Below are positions 8,472-17,935 of a stretch of 64,000 bases of DNA, piece after piece. Each line of letters starts with the position of its first letter. The first letter of the stretch is position 1. The notes under the pieces were generated by a model. That model did no database searches and was not told the origin of the DNA. It saw only the letters and a list, made by a program, of their open reading frames with translations. The stretch lies in contig JAJFJQ010000057.1 of the NCBI GenBank assembly GCA_021773835.1, forward strand, positions 272,981-336,980, in the 5' to 3' direction. The position numbers and the translations under genes are program-made. The stretch is from Gammaproteobacteria bacterium (GTDB lineage Bacteria > Pseudomonadota > Gammaproteobacteria > Ga0077536).

Positions 8472-10940
8472 TTAAGCGGCATCCGCCGCCGGCCGCGTCT
8501 CCGCTATTCGATGCCACAATTCGTCTGAGCTGAAATCGTCGACATCGATCGCGCGTCGCAATGCCGCGCGGGTCGTTCGCAGTTGCTCGGCCTCAATCTC
8601 GCTGATCACACCAGCGCGCAGAGCGTCACCAAGGTCATCGACGCTATAGGGTTCGATCTCGCCGTTGCGAACAGCCGTCCGGATCTTGCCCTCGGCTTCG
8701 TCGCTAGCCTCCACCAGCCGAACGGCATACTCCAGGCAGCCAATGATGTCGTCAGCCGAATCATCGAAATACATCCCAGCACACAAACGCTCGCGAAAAC
8801 TTGCGGACGTAACTAGTAGGTTAGACACCTCGGTACCGAGTTGATCCGACGCGCGTTTCCAACGCCGCCCCCAAGGAAACACCAAGCGCCGTAGTAACCA
8901 TGCGCTTGAGCGCGACGGAAGATTGACGATGATCTCATCCAAACGATCGTAAATTCTGTGTAAGGAATTTTGAAATGCGAAGTCGAGTACTGGGAGATCG
9001 GCATCGGGCCGACCGTCATCCTCAAAACGCTTCAATGCACAGCTAATCAAATACATCTCACCTAAAACGTCGGCGAACCTACCCGACAGTTTCTCTTTAC
9101 GTTTTAGGCCGCCGCCGAGTTGTATGAGCGCGAAGTCAGCAACGGTGGCGAAAGATGCGCTCGCACGTTCCAATTGTGCATACCAGTAATTGACCTCCCC
9201 GACGGACGGATCAGAACCTATCATTCCGCCCGTTGCATTGCGCACAAAAGCGCGTGCTGCGTTGCTGATGACGCTCCCGATATGCCCGAACAAGGCCTTG
9301 TCAAACGCAGCAACTGCGCGCGCCTCATTGGTCTCGTTGGCCGCGGCAATCTCCGGCAGTAGCCACGGGTGGCAGCGCATCGCGCCCTGCCCAAAAGTGA
9401 TCAATGACCGGGTTAAGATATTCGCGCCTTCGACCGTGATCGCTACCGGCGCTGCGGTATAGGAATTCATTAGATAATTCGCCGGCCCGTCGCAAATTGC
9501 GCGACCACCATGGACATCCATGGCGTCATTTATCGATTGGCGCAGGCGCTCAGTAGATTCGTACTTCAGTAGGGCGGACAGAACCGCCGGCTCTTCACCG
9601 GCATCCAATGCGCCCGCGGTTACGTAGCGCGCCGAGTCGATTAAATAGGTGTTTTCGACGATCCGGGAGATCGCTTCTTGAACGCCTTCAAATTTGCCAA
9701 TAGGAAGGTTGAACTGCTTCCGCACCCGTGCATAAGCGCCGGTGGTGCGAGCGCAGACCTTAAGCCCGGCTGTACTCGAACCAGGCAATGAAATCGAGCG
9801 ACCGGCCGCCAGACAATTCATCAGCATGCGCCAACCATCGCCGCATCGCTCCTGGCCACCGATCACCCAATCCAACGGGATGAACACGTCCGTACCCGAC
9901 GTCGGACCATTGAGGAAGGCTTGGCGTGCTGGAAAGTGGCGGCGACCGGTTTCAACGCCGGGATGATCGGTCGGCAGCAAGGCCAATGTAATACCGACAT
10001 CGACGCTATCCCCAATTAGATTTTCTGGATCGTAAAGGTGGAAGGCCAGGCCGAGTACGGTCGCGACTGGGCTTAGTGTGATGTAACGTTTTTCCCAAGT
10101 GAGCCGGATGCCGAGAACCTCTTCACCGTTGAACTCGGCGCGGCAAACGATTCCGTTATCGGGAATTGCAGCCGCATCGGAACCAGCGAACGGATTGGTC
10201 AAGGCAAAACACGGCACTTCTTCACCGCGTGCAAGTCGCGGCAGGTAATAATCTTTTTGTGACGTATTTCCGTATTTTAAGAGTAACTCCGCCGGCCCCA
10301 GTGAATTCGGAACCATGACGCTAATCGCTGCCGTGCTGCAACGCGATGCGATCTTACAGACAACGCGCGAATGCGCGCGCGCGGAAAAGCCCTTACCGCC
10401 ATACTCTGTCGGGATAATCATCCCAAGGAATCCTTGGTCTTTAATGAACTGCCACACAGGCGCCGGCAGATCGCCGTGTTCGTGCGAGATCTCCCATTCA
10501 TTCGCCATCCCGCAAAGCTCCTCGACTGGGCCATCGAGGAACGCCGCCTCTGCCGCGGTGAGGTTTTCTTTGGGAAGATCTAGTAGCCGGCTCCAATTCG
10601 GATCACCCGAAAACAACTCGGCGTCCCACCAAACGGTTCCAGCGTCGAGTGCATCTTGCTCTGTCTTAGAAATCTTCGGCAGGAGCTTGCGGAACAAGGT
10701 AAGCGCGGGGCTAGAGACAACACGGTAGCGGATTTCTTTGAGATTCAAACAGGCGACGCAAAACCATACCAGCCATGCTAGTCCCATCAACATATTGGCC
10801 GGGAATCCCGACGCAATGTTACCGAGAACAAGCAAGCCAATGCCCGTCGCAACTGTTGTCACGGCTAGACTCGCCCGCAGGTAGGCGAGGATGCCAATGC
10901 CGACGAGAACAGAAAGCATGATTAGTATCGTGGTCATCAT
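8472..10940 (-). CDS. fadE: Acyl-CoA dehydrogenase, FadE type
   Basis: The 822 residues match the unusual length of gammaproteobacterial FadE, the FAD enzyme that begins each round of fatty-acid beta-oxidation by making trans-2-enoyl-CoA. The N-terminus carries hydrophobic segments (residues about 3-60) typical of FadE. The central dehydrogenase domain shows CFALTNPFAGSDA, the EGVQEAISRI region and MDVHGGRAICDGPANY. A long FadE-specific C-terminal domain follows. The start at 10940 has AAGGAG seven bases upstream. It is transcribed alone or with the following Nudix gene 24 bases away. Confidence 0.95.
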   Translation of the reverse strand: MMTTILIMLSVLVGIGILAYLRASLAVTTVATGIGLLVLGNIASGFPANMLMGLAWLVWFCVACLNLKEIRYRVVSSPALTLFRKLLPKISKTEQDALDAGTVWWDAELFSGDPNWSRLLDLPKENLTAAEAAFLDGPVEELCGMANEWEISHEHGDLPAPVWQFIKDQGFLGMIIPTEYGGKGFSARAHSRVVCKIASRCSTAAISVMVPNSLGPAELLLKYGNTSQKDYYLPRLARGEEVPCFALTNPFAGSDAAAIPDNGIVCRAEFNGEEVLGIRLTWEKRYITLSPVATVLGLAFHLYDPENLIGDSVDVGITLALLPTDHPGVETGRRHFPARQAFLNGPTSGTDVFIPLDWVIGGQERCGDGWRMLMNCLAAGRSISLPGSSTAGLKVCARTTGAYARVRKQFNLPIGKFEGVQEAISRIVENTYLIDSARYVTAGALDAGEEPAVLSALLKYESTERLRQSINDAMDVHGGRAICDGPANYLMNSYTAAPVAITVEGANILTRSLITFGQGAMRCHPWLLPEIAAANETNEARAVAAFDKALFGHIGSVISNAARAFVRNATGGMIGSDPSVGEVNYWYAQLERASASFATVADFALIQLGGGLKRKEKLSGRFADVLGEMYLISCALKRFEDDGRPDADLPVLDFAFQNSLHRIYDRLDEIIVNLPSRSSAWLLRRLVFPWGRRWKRASDQLGTEVSNLLVTSASFRERLCAGMYFDDSADDIIGCLEYAVRLVEASDEAEGKIRTAVRNGEIEPYSVDDLGDALRAGVISEIEAEQLRTTRAALRRAIDVDDFSSDELWHRIAETRPAADAA

Positions 10941-11057
10941 CGATCAACTCCTTGAGTATGTACCAGCCTGCGCCATGGCAGCGTCCACATAACGGTAACG
11001 GCCTAGTATTAATGATAGAAGTTCTCCGGCGAGAACGATAGCCGGCGAACGCGCGAC

Positions 11058-12287
11058 CTAGGCGGCAGATTCTACCCGGTTGCGGCCAGCATTCTTCGCT
11101 TGATACAACGCCCGGTCGGCCGCTTCGACGAGTTGTCGGGCGGTATGCTCCGCGCCAGGCGTTAAGCTCGCAACGCCGAAACTTGCGGTCACGACGGCCG
11201 CTACCTCAGAGGCTGGATGGGGAATCGCGCGTTCAATGATCGACATGCGCACACTCTCCGCGATGCCCAATGCCGCTGCCAGGTCGGACTCGGGCAGCAA
11301 CAAGACGAATTCCTCCCCACCGTAGCGTGCAGCCAAGTCACCGCTACGGCGCGCGTAGCCGGCAAGAATCTTGCCGATCTCGGCGAGGCAATCATCTCCA
11401 GCGCCGTGTCCCAGGGTGTCGTTGTATTGCTTAAAACAATCGACGTCCATCAACACCAATCCAACGGGTTTTTGTGCACGGAAGGTGCGTGCGAGTTCGG
11501 ACTCCAACTGCTCATCGAAATAGCGCCGGTTCGCAATCCCGGTTAGGCCATCGAGCGAGGATAAGCGTTCGGCGCGATGGCGCGCGGCCCGCAATTCCCG
11601 CTCCATATGCAATCGTCGCTCGATTTCCGCGGACGCTAAGCGAGCTTGACTTTGATACTCGGCCATCAAATTTGCGTTTTCGTCTTTCAGTTGCAGCTCG
11701 ATCGCTCGGGCACGTCGGGCGCGCACGACACCAATCGCCAGATGCGCGTAGATAAGGCCGAGGGCGGCGACGACGACGTATGATGTTCGATCTTGGTTTG
11801 CAAGCAGTATGACGATCGATGGTAGCGTGGCCGGCAACGCGAGGACCGCCGTTGCTATGGGATCATCTTGGAATGCACCAGCACCACCAAGTACAACGAT
11901 GGAGACCCATGATACCGCCAGAATAAAAGACATCTCCGAATGCGACGGCACACACGCTAGCGGCGCGAAACCCCACGCCAGAGCCGTCGCTCCGATGCAC
12001 GCATATATCGCTTTCGAACACATCGGTTCATTGACCGGCTGGGCGACCTCCATCCAACGCAATACGCCCGCGCGAACGGCAACAAGGACGGCAAAACCGG
12101 ACCACCACGTCCACAACATCGTCGATCCAGAATGTTGCGCGAAAAAAATCACGAAAATGCCGCTGACAAGGACGTTTTGCACGCTGTTGTAGCGCAGTTC
12201 GCCCAATAGGTGACGGTTGTTTTCATCACGAACGGACGGCGTCGGCCCCTCACTGGGCGGTTCTAATGTGGAGTCGTCTTGTGTCAT
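11058..12287 (-). CDS. Membrane-bound diguanylate cyclase
   Basis: The C-terminal GGDEF-type domain has the active motif GGEEF in RYGGEEF, preceded at the correct spacing by an I-site RSGD, and the DVDCFKQYND substrate motif. It should therefore synthesise c-di-GMP with product inhibition. The N-terminal half has about five to six hydrophobic helices and then a charged coiled-coil-like linker rich in E, R and A. No sensory domain is recognisable beyond the membrane segments. I place the start at 12287 (MTQDD); the frame also has an ATG at 12401, but that extension is basic, unlike the family, and covers a palindrome. Confidence 0.88.
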   Translation of the reverse strand: MTQDDSTLEPPSEGPTPSVRDENNRHLLGELRYNSVQNVLVSGIFVIFFAQHSGSTMLWTWWSGFAVLVAVRAGVLRWMEVAQPVNEPMCSKAIYACIGATALAWGFAPLACVPSHSEMSFILAVSWVSIVVLGGAGAFQDDPIATAVLALPATLPSIVILLANQDRTSYVVVAALGLIYAHLAIGVVRARRARAIELQLKDENANLMAEYQSQARLASAEIERRLHMERELRAARHRAERLSSLDGLTGIANRRYFDEQLESELARTFRAQKPVGLVLMDVDCFKQYNDTLGHGAGDDCLAEIGKILAGYARRSGDLAARYGGEEFVLLLPESDLAAALGIAESVRMSIIERAIPHPASEVAAVVTASFGVASLTPGAEHTARQLVEAADRALYQAKNAGRNRVESAA

Positions 12288-12399
12288 TGATGACGTTTCA
12301 TTTTTTCGATTTTTGGTGGGCGCGGATTTTCTAGCCGCAATTCTGTTCGGTTGAACCGTTACCGCACCATCCATGTGCGTACAACGACAATAGACCAAC

Positions 12400-12417
12400 A
12401 TACCCCATATAGGGTAT
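12400..12417. promoter_or_regulatory. Palindrome upstream of the diguanylate cyclase gene
   Basis: ATACCC, a 6-nt AT-rich centre (CATATA) and GGGTAT form an 18-bp dyad about 110 bases upstream of the preferred start codon. It could be an operator; no regulator is identified. Confidence 0.3.
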
Positions 12418-12529
12418 ACGAAACGTTAAATTTGAATCATTTCTGGCCAGGACGTGAATTGGCACCCAAATTGCGTGTCGCAGCGGTTTATGGCGCGCAG
12501 CGAGAATCGGCCAGCAGGCGTCTTGAATC

Positions 12530-12560
12530 TGGCGGAGAGGGGGGGATTCGAACATCCCAC
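12530..12560 (-). other. tRNA-Ser 3'-end fragment, probable integrase attachment site
   Basis: On the minus strand the sequence reads as the end of a serine tRNA: a TTCGAAT T-loop, a C-run, CTCTCCG and CCA. The T-stem is mispaired and no anticodon or D-arm is present, so this is a remnant. It lies 50 bases from the integrase stop codon, the usual arrangement of an att site. Confidence 0.6.
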
Positions 12561-12609
12561 GATTCTTTTAAATTCAGATACTTAGTGGTTAATCGCCACC
12601 ATATAGCCA

Positions 12610-13770
12610 CTATTCAATGCTGCTTCTCTGCCATTTCGCAACCGCCAACATTCCAGATTCCGGCGCATCAAGGTCAATCCACCGACTATAGGTGCGTGCG
12701 GTAAACGCCCAGTCGGTATGTCCCAACTGCTTGCTTACCCACATGATGTTCTCTCCTGCCATTAGAAGCATAGATGCGTAAGTGTGGCGGCACTGATACG
12801 GATATCTGTATCGGACCCCCGCCCGTTTGATCGCATGTGTCCAAATCGTCATCCGGTAGGAAGCGTCTCCTTTCCACGGTTCGTCCGTCTTTGGGTTCAC
12901 GAATATGTGACCTGAGGGGTGTAGGAAGGTGAATTGCTTCTGGCGCCTTAGCGCAGCAATAGCTGGATCAAGCAACTTCACGTAACGAAGCCCTGCACTG
13001 GTTTTCGGAGCCTCTGGCTCATCCGCTTCCTGGGTCGTGGCTTTAGTGATACTGACCCGTCTTTTCACCCAATCAACATCTGTCCAAAGTAGCGCGATTT
13101 GTTCCGATAACCGGAGACCTGTCCACCACGCCAATTCCGCAAATTCTCGCATCTCCGGCTTTATCGCCGCGTAGATGGCTTGACGTTCATCGGAATCGAA
13201 CGGATCAATGGGATCAACTTTGATACTCTGGCGTTTCGTTTTTGGTAGCTTGTATCCGTCCAGCGGGTTCTGCGAGATATGTTCCAATTGGACGGCCTCA
13301 TCGTAGGCCGTTCTTAGCGGACTGAGTATGTTGCTTAGGCGTTTGCGGGAAAGTTTCGAGTGCTCATCCACGAACCGCTTCACATCTTTTCGCGAAAGCC
13401 CGGATAGCAGAAAATTTCCGAATTCTGGAATCAAGACGTTTCGCACTATTTTTCGGTACCCGTTATAAGTAGACGCTTTTAGTTGCTCCTTCCATCTTTC
13501 CAAACACAACTCTAGCCATTTTTCGACGGACATAGAACAGTACGCCAAAAATCTTTTCAAGTTTGGACTATCTGGGAACGTAGCCGCGTAGTCGAACGTG
13601 TCATTACTTATCGCATCCATTACTGACATGCGATGAAGATAGGCGCGTTTCAAATTCGTTGCGGTGGGCTTAAGTTTGATGGTCTCGAAGCACCGAATCG
13701 CCTTGTAGTAGAAGGAGATCTCAATCGACGATGCGCTTTTCGCCCTAACGCCTTCGTACTTCCTACTCAT
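12610..13770 (-). CDS. int: Tyrosine-type site-specific integrase (Min27/DUF3596-like N-terminus)
   Basis: The start at 13770 (MSRKYEGVRAK) gives 386 residues; the frame continues upstream to 13818 without a recognisable domain. The N-terminus (GVRAKSASSIEISFYYKAIR, then ETIKLKPTATNLKRA) is the arm-binding type seen in Min27-like phage integrases. A SAM-like core-binding region follows at about 85-190. The catalytic domain has R in TGLRLSEQ, RHTYAS, GHTDW and the nucleophile Y in ARTYSRW. All catalytic residues appear intact. It probably mobilised the DNA joined at the neighbouring tRNA-Ser fragment. Confidence 0.93.
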   Translation of the reverse strand: MSRKYEGVRAKSASSIEISFYYKAIRCFETIKLKPTATNLKRAYLHRMSVMDAISNDTFDYAATFPDSPNLKRFLAYCSMSVEKWLELCLERWKEQLKASTYNGYRKIVRNVLIPEFGNFLLSGLSRKDVKRFVDEHSKLSRKRLSNILSPLRTAYDEAVQLEHISQNPLDGYKLPKTKRQSIKVDPIDPFDSDERQAIYAAIKPEMREFAELAWWTGLRLSEQIALLWTDVDWVKRRVSITKATTQEADEPEAPKTSAGLRYVKLLDPAIAALRRQKQFTFLHPSGHIFVNPKTDEPWKGDASYRMTIWTHAIKRAGVRYRYPYQCRHTYASMLLMAGENIMWVSKQLGHTDWAFTARTYSRWIDLDAPESGMLAVAKWQRSSIE

Positions 13771-14302
13771 ACATCCTAACCCTACAAAGCCAATCAATAT
13801 CCGCTCACTCTGGGGCACTCATCCTGCGTGCCGTTCTGATCAAGCGTCGATGTAAATTGTGGACCGAATTCCCTACTTCGTACAGTCTTCGAGACGCCTT
13901 GAGCACTAAAGTTCGCTGAGTGCCTAATCGTCCACCTACACGAGAAATATTGTGTTGTCGGCTTGCGAGCAGGCCTGCATTCTCACTGGCCCGATCACCC
14001 GTTCGGCTGCGCAAGTCATGCCCCAATCGGCGATTTATGCCCCGCTGGGTATTCAAAGCAATATCTATCTTGTTGATTAATCGCGCAAAGACGACGACCT
14101 GGGTTTGGGAGCAACGCATTACGAATGCGGTTTTCTAACTCTAAATTCCCATTAAGATTCAACGCGTTATGTCGGCCCCGTGGGGCATAGAAATCGCTGA
14201 TAGACCGTCGTAACGTATTGATTTGCGCCGTTCCGTACGTGCTTGTGCCCCAACTTTCTGACCGGTTTTTGTCTCGTTTGAGTCTTTATGAAGGTCGGAT
14301 TA
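13771..14302. other. Accessory intergenic DNA, no supportable gene
   Basis: About 530 bases between the integrase and a small reading frame. Overlapping short frames exist on both strands (for example 13805-14119 minus), but none shows a ribosome site or a recognisable family. A short G+C-rich hairpin-like stretch lies near 14172-14186. Confidence 0.3.
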
Positions 14303-14461
14303 TTACAAAATTGCTCGTAAGCGCTCGACGAACCGCACCTTTTCGAGCGGTGGCAGGTTCTCGACCTCATGCGAGCGTAGGGTGATTTTCCCCTCGCGCT
14401 GCTGCAACATGACGTCGACGCCCTCATCGGTTCGCCAAACCACTTGCGGCTCTTTTTTCAT
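14303..14461 (-). CDS. Small hypothetical protein, 52 residues
   Basis: An ATG at 14461 opens a 52-residue frame (MKKEPQVVWRTDEG at the N-terminus, VRFVERLRAIL at the C-terminus) ending in tandem TAA-TAA. The composition is protein-like, charged with an amphipathic C-terminus, but there is no clear ribosome site and I recognise no family. It lies in degraded mobile DNA and may be a remnant. Confidence 0.35.
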   Translation of the reverse strand: MKKEPQVVWRTDEGVDVMLQQREGKITLRSHEVENLPPLEKVRFVERLRAIL

Positions 14462-14903
14462 GACTTTCGAAAAATACCATGCTCAGAAATTGTTGCTAAT
14501 CTTCACACGCGCCACTTCAGGAACCTGCACCAGAAAGCACCATCAGCAACAGATCATGATCAGCAGCCCGCGGGCCCTGCTCATCCCGGCATAGTGGTAG
14601 GAGCGCAAAGTTTCGCTACATCCGGGCTTCGGCATTGTTGATTTGCAGTTCAATTTGATCCACCAATTGCGCTGAATTCTGATCCATCAATCGGGTTCAA
14701 AACTGGAACAGTACGCAAGAAACGGCGGCTAGCTGGTAGAGAGGCAGTTCGCCCGGACCTCTCCCCGTTTAGAACCCATCGTGCCCAACTAAGGCAATGG
14801 GCTCAAGATAAGTAAGCCTCCGGCCAAAGACACCCTATCGTCGACCGGGCAAGCCTGCCAAGGTGCGCTGCGGATTTTTATCGCAGCCGCACCGGAGCAG
14901 CTT

Positions 14904-15269
14904 ATGGAAACGTCGAGCGAGTTATCAACGAGTGCATCGCCCGAGCAACAGCGTCGCGCTCACTGGCAGGCGGCGTTCGAACGCTGGCAAGCCAGTGGCT
15001 TGTCGAAAGCCGCGTTCTGTCGCCGCGAAGAGCTTAATGTCACGCAGTTTTACTATTGGTGTGGCGTGTTCGACGGCCGTGAGAGTCGGCCGGTAACAGC
15101 CCGCACCGACACCAAGGCGAACGGCGCTGCGTTTATTCCCGTGACACTGGCCCATGAACCGGCGGCGACGCTGACGATCCAACTCGCCGATGTGACCTTG
15201 AGCTGCGGCGCACCCGTCTCAGCGGAGCAACTGCAAAGCTGGCTGGTGGCCATCCGTCAGTCGGCGTGA
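14904..15269 (+). CDS. tnpA: IS66-family TnpA-like accessory protein
   Basis: This 121-residue protein has the IS66 Orf1/TnpA pattern: a HTH segment (HWQAAFERWQASGLSKAAFC, then QFYYWC) and a hydrophobic C-terminal part ending in AEQLQSWL. The next frame starts inside its end with a four-base overlap, the usual IS66 coupling. The TnpC/DDE transposase is missing, so the element cannot move by itself. Confidence 0.8.
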   Translation: METSSELSTSASPEQQRRAHWQAAFERWQASGLSKAAFCRREELNVTQFYYWCGVFDGRESRPVTARTDTKANGAAFIPVTLAHEPAATLTIQLADVTLSCGAPVSAEQLQSWLVAIRQSA

Positions 15270-15643
15270 TTGACTTAGCCGAAGTCACCCACGTTTACCT
15301 CGCGCGCGAGCCGGTGGATTTTCGTCGGCAAATCGATGGCTTGTCGTTGCATGTGCAAGAGGTGCTCGCCCTCGATCCGTTCGCGCCGCAGGTGTTCGTC
15401 TTTCGTAATCGCCGCGGCGATAAGCTGAAAGCCTTAACCTGGCACGTCGTCCGCGAGGAATTCGTTACGATGATCTGGTGGTGCGTGATCTCACTATTCT
15501 TTTCAGACACCTTGCCGTCACAATCGCGCGCTTGTCTGGATCGGGTGGCGCACTTTCCGTTATCACTGAATCGCTGCTGGCAAGCTGCAGTTAACGGACA
15601 AACCGTTATCTGTTGGACGCTCACATGCCTGAGATATTCATAA
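15266..15643 (+). pseudogene. tnpB: IS66-family TnpB, truncated after about 60 residues
   Basis: The first about 60 residues fit IS66 TnpB: VYLAREPVDFRRQIDGL, then DPFAPQVFVFRNRRGD and KLKALTWH. After about 15445 similarity to the family stops and the frame runs through unrelated sequence to 15643. The element was cut here, and the DDE transposase that should follow is absent. Confidence 0.75.
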
Positions 15644-15670
15644 GTCTCTTACGCTGCGGCACAAATAGAC

Positions 15671-15942
15671 ATTCGAAACTTCGAGCGCCTGGTTCGAAGT
15701 GATCCGGTCGGAGTTACCTATCCAACTGTATTTACAATATTTACGCGATCTATTCGGTCCAATAAAATGGGTCCAATTGGACTTAAATGCCACTATTTAG
15801 GGTTGTTCGCTGCATTCTATTGGACAGGAATGTTTTGATGTACGTCTCCGTCCGAATCTTTAGGGACTATTCATGGCGGTAGCACTGGAACGGCTTTTTC
15901 AGATACGAATTGCCGCACGAATTAGTAATTCGCCACCCACAG
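15671..15942 (+). repeat. Island-end repeat, copy 1 (start type)
   Basis: About 270 bases match 25016-25290 at roughly 80 percent by eye, including an identical run CCTGGTTCGAAGTGATCCGG at 15688. The left part is a degenerate version of the tRNA-Arg 3' half seen intact at 25000. Copies of TCCAATA/TATTGGAC occur inside. It marks the left boundary of the catabolic island. Confidence 0.85.
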
Positions 15943-16063
15943 GTCGCGCCGCGGGTTTGCCCAGATTTTCGATTGCGAGGGATACCTTGCCGATTTACTA
16001 CCCACCACTATTAGACGCTACGTTCGACAATGGTTGTTAGGTTAGGATTTGATATTCGCCAGT

Positions 16064-16843
16064 CTACTTCGCCGTCCATCCACCATCGATCGAAAGCGTA
16101 CTGCCCGTGATCTGAGCAGCGTCATCCGAACACAAGTAATTCGCCATGCTTGCAACTTGTTCGATGGTGACAAATTTTCGCGTCGGCTGGGCAGCGAGAA
16201 TAACGTCCCTAACCACGGCCTCCTCTGAGATCCCTCTCGCTTCCGCGGTATCTGGAATCTGCCGTTCTACAAGTGGAGTTAGTACGTATCCTGGGCATAT
16301 CGCATTACAGGTAGTGCCTGTCTCTGCGAGTTCCAGGGCGATTGTTTTCGTGAGCCCTGCAATGCCATGTTTTGCGGCAACATAGGCAGCTTTAAAGGGA
16401 GACGCGGCTAAAGCATGTGCCGAGCCCATCATGATGATACGCCCCCAACCCTGCGATTTCATCACCGGGATTGCGCGAGCCGAAGCGTGGAACGCTGCGG
16501 ACAAGTTAATTGCGATAATGTCGTTCCATTTATCGATGGGAAATTCTTCGACCGGTGCGACGTGTTGGATACCCGCATTGTTCACCAGGATGTCAAGCCT
16601 GCCATATTGCTCGACGACGTTGTCCACCATCGTCCGCGTCGCTTCTGCATCGCGCACGTCAGCCGATTCGTATCCCACACTGCCGTGACCCAAAGTACCC
16701 AACCGTTTTCTCAACGGTCCCAACTCTGAATCTTCAATGAAGCCGTTGAGAATAACTGTCAGGTTCTCTGAAACCAGCTTTTCAGCGATGCCAAGTCCGA
16801 TACCGCTGGTTGAACCCGTAATTAAGGCGACTCTCTCGTTCAA
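16064..16843 (-). CDS. bdhA: 3-hydroxybutyrate dehydrogenase (SDR family)
   Basis: This 259-residue short-chain dehydrogenase oxidises D-3-hydroxybutyrate to acetoacetate with NAD+. It has the Rossmann motif TGSTSGIG, NNAG, the catalytic serine in GSAHALAAS and YVAAK (YxxxK). The D-3-hydroxybutyrate dehydrogenase type is indicated by NNAGIQHVAPVEEFP, the CNAICPGYVLTPLVE stretch and AAQPTRKFVT. The frame opens with TTG at 16843, with GGAGA nine bases upstream; the nearby ATG is out of frame. It is last in a four-gene minus-strand cluster and could feed a C4 product into acetyl-CoA metabolism. Confidence 0.9.
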   Translation of the reverse strand: MNERVALITGSTSGIGLGIAEKLVSENLTVILNGFIEDSELGPLRKRLGTLGHGSVGYESADVRDAEATRTMVDNVVEQYGRLDILVNNAGIQHVAPVEEFPIDKWNDIIAINLSAAFHASARAIPVMKSQGWGRIIMMGSAHALAASPFKAAYVAAKHGIAGLTKTIALELAETGTTCNAICPGYVLTPLVERQIPDTAEARGISEEAVVRDVILAAQPTRKFVTIEQVASMANYLCSDDAAQITGSTLSIDGGWTAK

Positions 16844-16896
16844 GTCATTGTCTCCGAATTAATCCTACGCCGCCCAAACTCCATGACGAAAATATG

Positions 16897-17805
16897 TCAG
16901 CCCCGCGATGCCTTCTCAATTTTATCGAGAAAGTCGGCGACAAGGTTATCAGGTGCTTTCACGACGTGATCCCGTGTCGGGAAATTTTCGTTTTTAACGT
17001 CGTCAATAAATTCCATAAATCCCGTAATTCGTTCACGCTGCATGTCTTCTTTCATCTTGTAGAGGTTCCGATACTGCTTGGAGTGACGGGGATACGGTGG
17101 CGGGTTGTTACCCAAGATGTCATCGGCGAATAGAAACTGAATATCGCCCCCGCTACCGCCGCCAATCGACGAAGTCAGTAAACTCGTACGCTTTGTGATC
17201 TCTGTTAGCAAGGCCTCTGGCACGACTTCCACTTCAACCGCATACGCACCAGCTCGCTCCATTGATTTAATTTGATCGTAAATCCACAAAGCCTCATCTA
17301 TCGTTTTACCTACGGCCCTCAAGCCACCTGTCCAGGTACTTCTTCTTGGCACCAGGCCTGCGTGTCCTTGCACGGGAATGCCAGCTTCAGCGGCGGCCTC
17401 AATAAAACGCGGGCTCCACTGGCACATGATGGCGTCGGCGCCGTATTTCATCGCTTCGTAACCAAGCCTTACGGCTTCGTCGGGGCTGGCGGCTGCGATT
17501 AATGGTAAGGAATAGGCCATAAACGTATTTGGCGCTGCTTTTCGGATCGCTTCGACTGAACCAGGTTGTGCTGGATCGAAGCGTACTTTCAGCGTATCGA
17601 TGCCGGCTTCTTCCGCCGCCGCGGCTTCCTCGGCCGAGAACGGCAACGTCTCGACGAGAACCCGCTTCCCTTTCTGGTCGCGCAGCCCTTTGACCGTGTA
17701 GTTACGCGTGCCATATACGCCACTCAACGACATCACGCGCGTCAGGCCCCGCGCAGTCGCATCCCTGGGCGGTAATCCGCCGTCACCTTTCGTGTGCCCT
17801 GCCAT
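16897..17805 (-). CDS. PanB-like (ketopantoate hydroxymethyltransferase superfamily) protein
   Basis: The start at 17805 (MAGHTKG) is preferred because AGGACG lies eight bases upstream; the frame extends to 17880. The 302-residue TIM-barrel-like sequence resembles PanB/phosphoenolpyruvate mutase-family aldolases in LGYEAMKYGADAIMCQWSP and GIPVQGHAGLVPRRS, where PanB has GHxGLxPQ. Authentic PanB is about 265 residues and belongs to pantothenate synthesis. The longer length and the catabolic neighbours suggest a different carbon-carbon bond reaction, perhaps retro-aldol. Substrate unknown. Confidence 0.65.
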   Translation of the reverse strand: MAGHTKGDGGLPPRDATARGLTRVMSLSGVYGTRNYTVKGLRDQKGKRVLVETLPFSAEEAAAAEEAGIDTLKVRFDPAQPGSVEAIRKAAPNTFMAYSLPLIAAASPDEAVRLGYEAMKYGADAIMCQWSPRFIEAAAEAGIPVQGHAGLVPRRSTWTGGLRAVGKTIDEALWIYDQIKSMERAGAYAVEVEVVPEALLTEITKRTSLLTSSIGGGSGGDIQFLFADDILGNNPPPYPRHSKQYRNLYKMKEDMQRERITGFMEFIDDVKNENFPTRDHVVKAPDNLVADFLDKIEKASRG

Positions 17806-17935
17806 GCTTATCGTCCTGTTTGAAATTGAATGGAGACCGATCCATACCACCTGAGGTGTCGTTACTTCAACCTCGGGCACCCGGTGGCTATTTCAATAGA
17901 ACTTCTTCTCCAATCGTTTTCCCTACTATGGCTAA

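Noticed and set aside
13805..14119. 104-residue minus-strand frame upstream of the integrase
   Set aside because: No ribosome site or family recognised; an opposite-strand frame (13920-14138) covers the same bases equally well.
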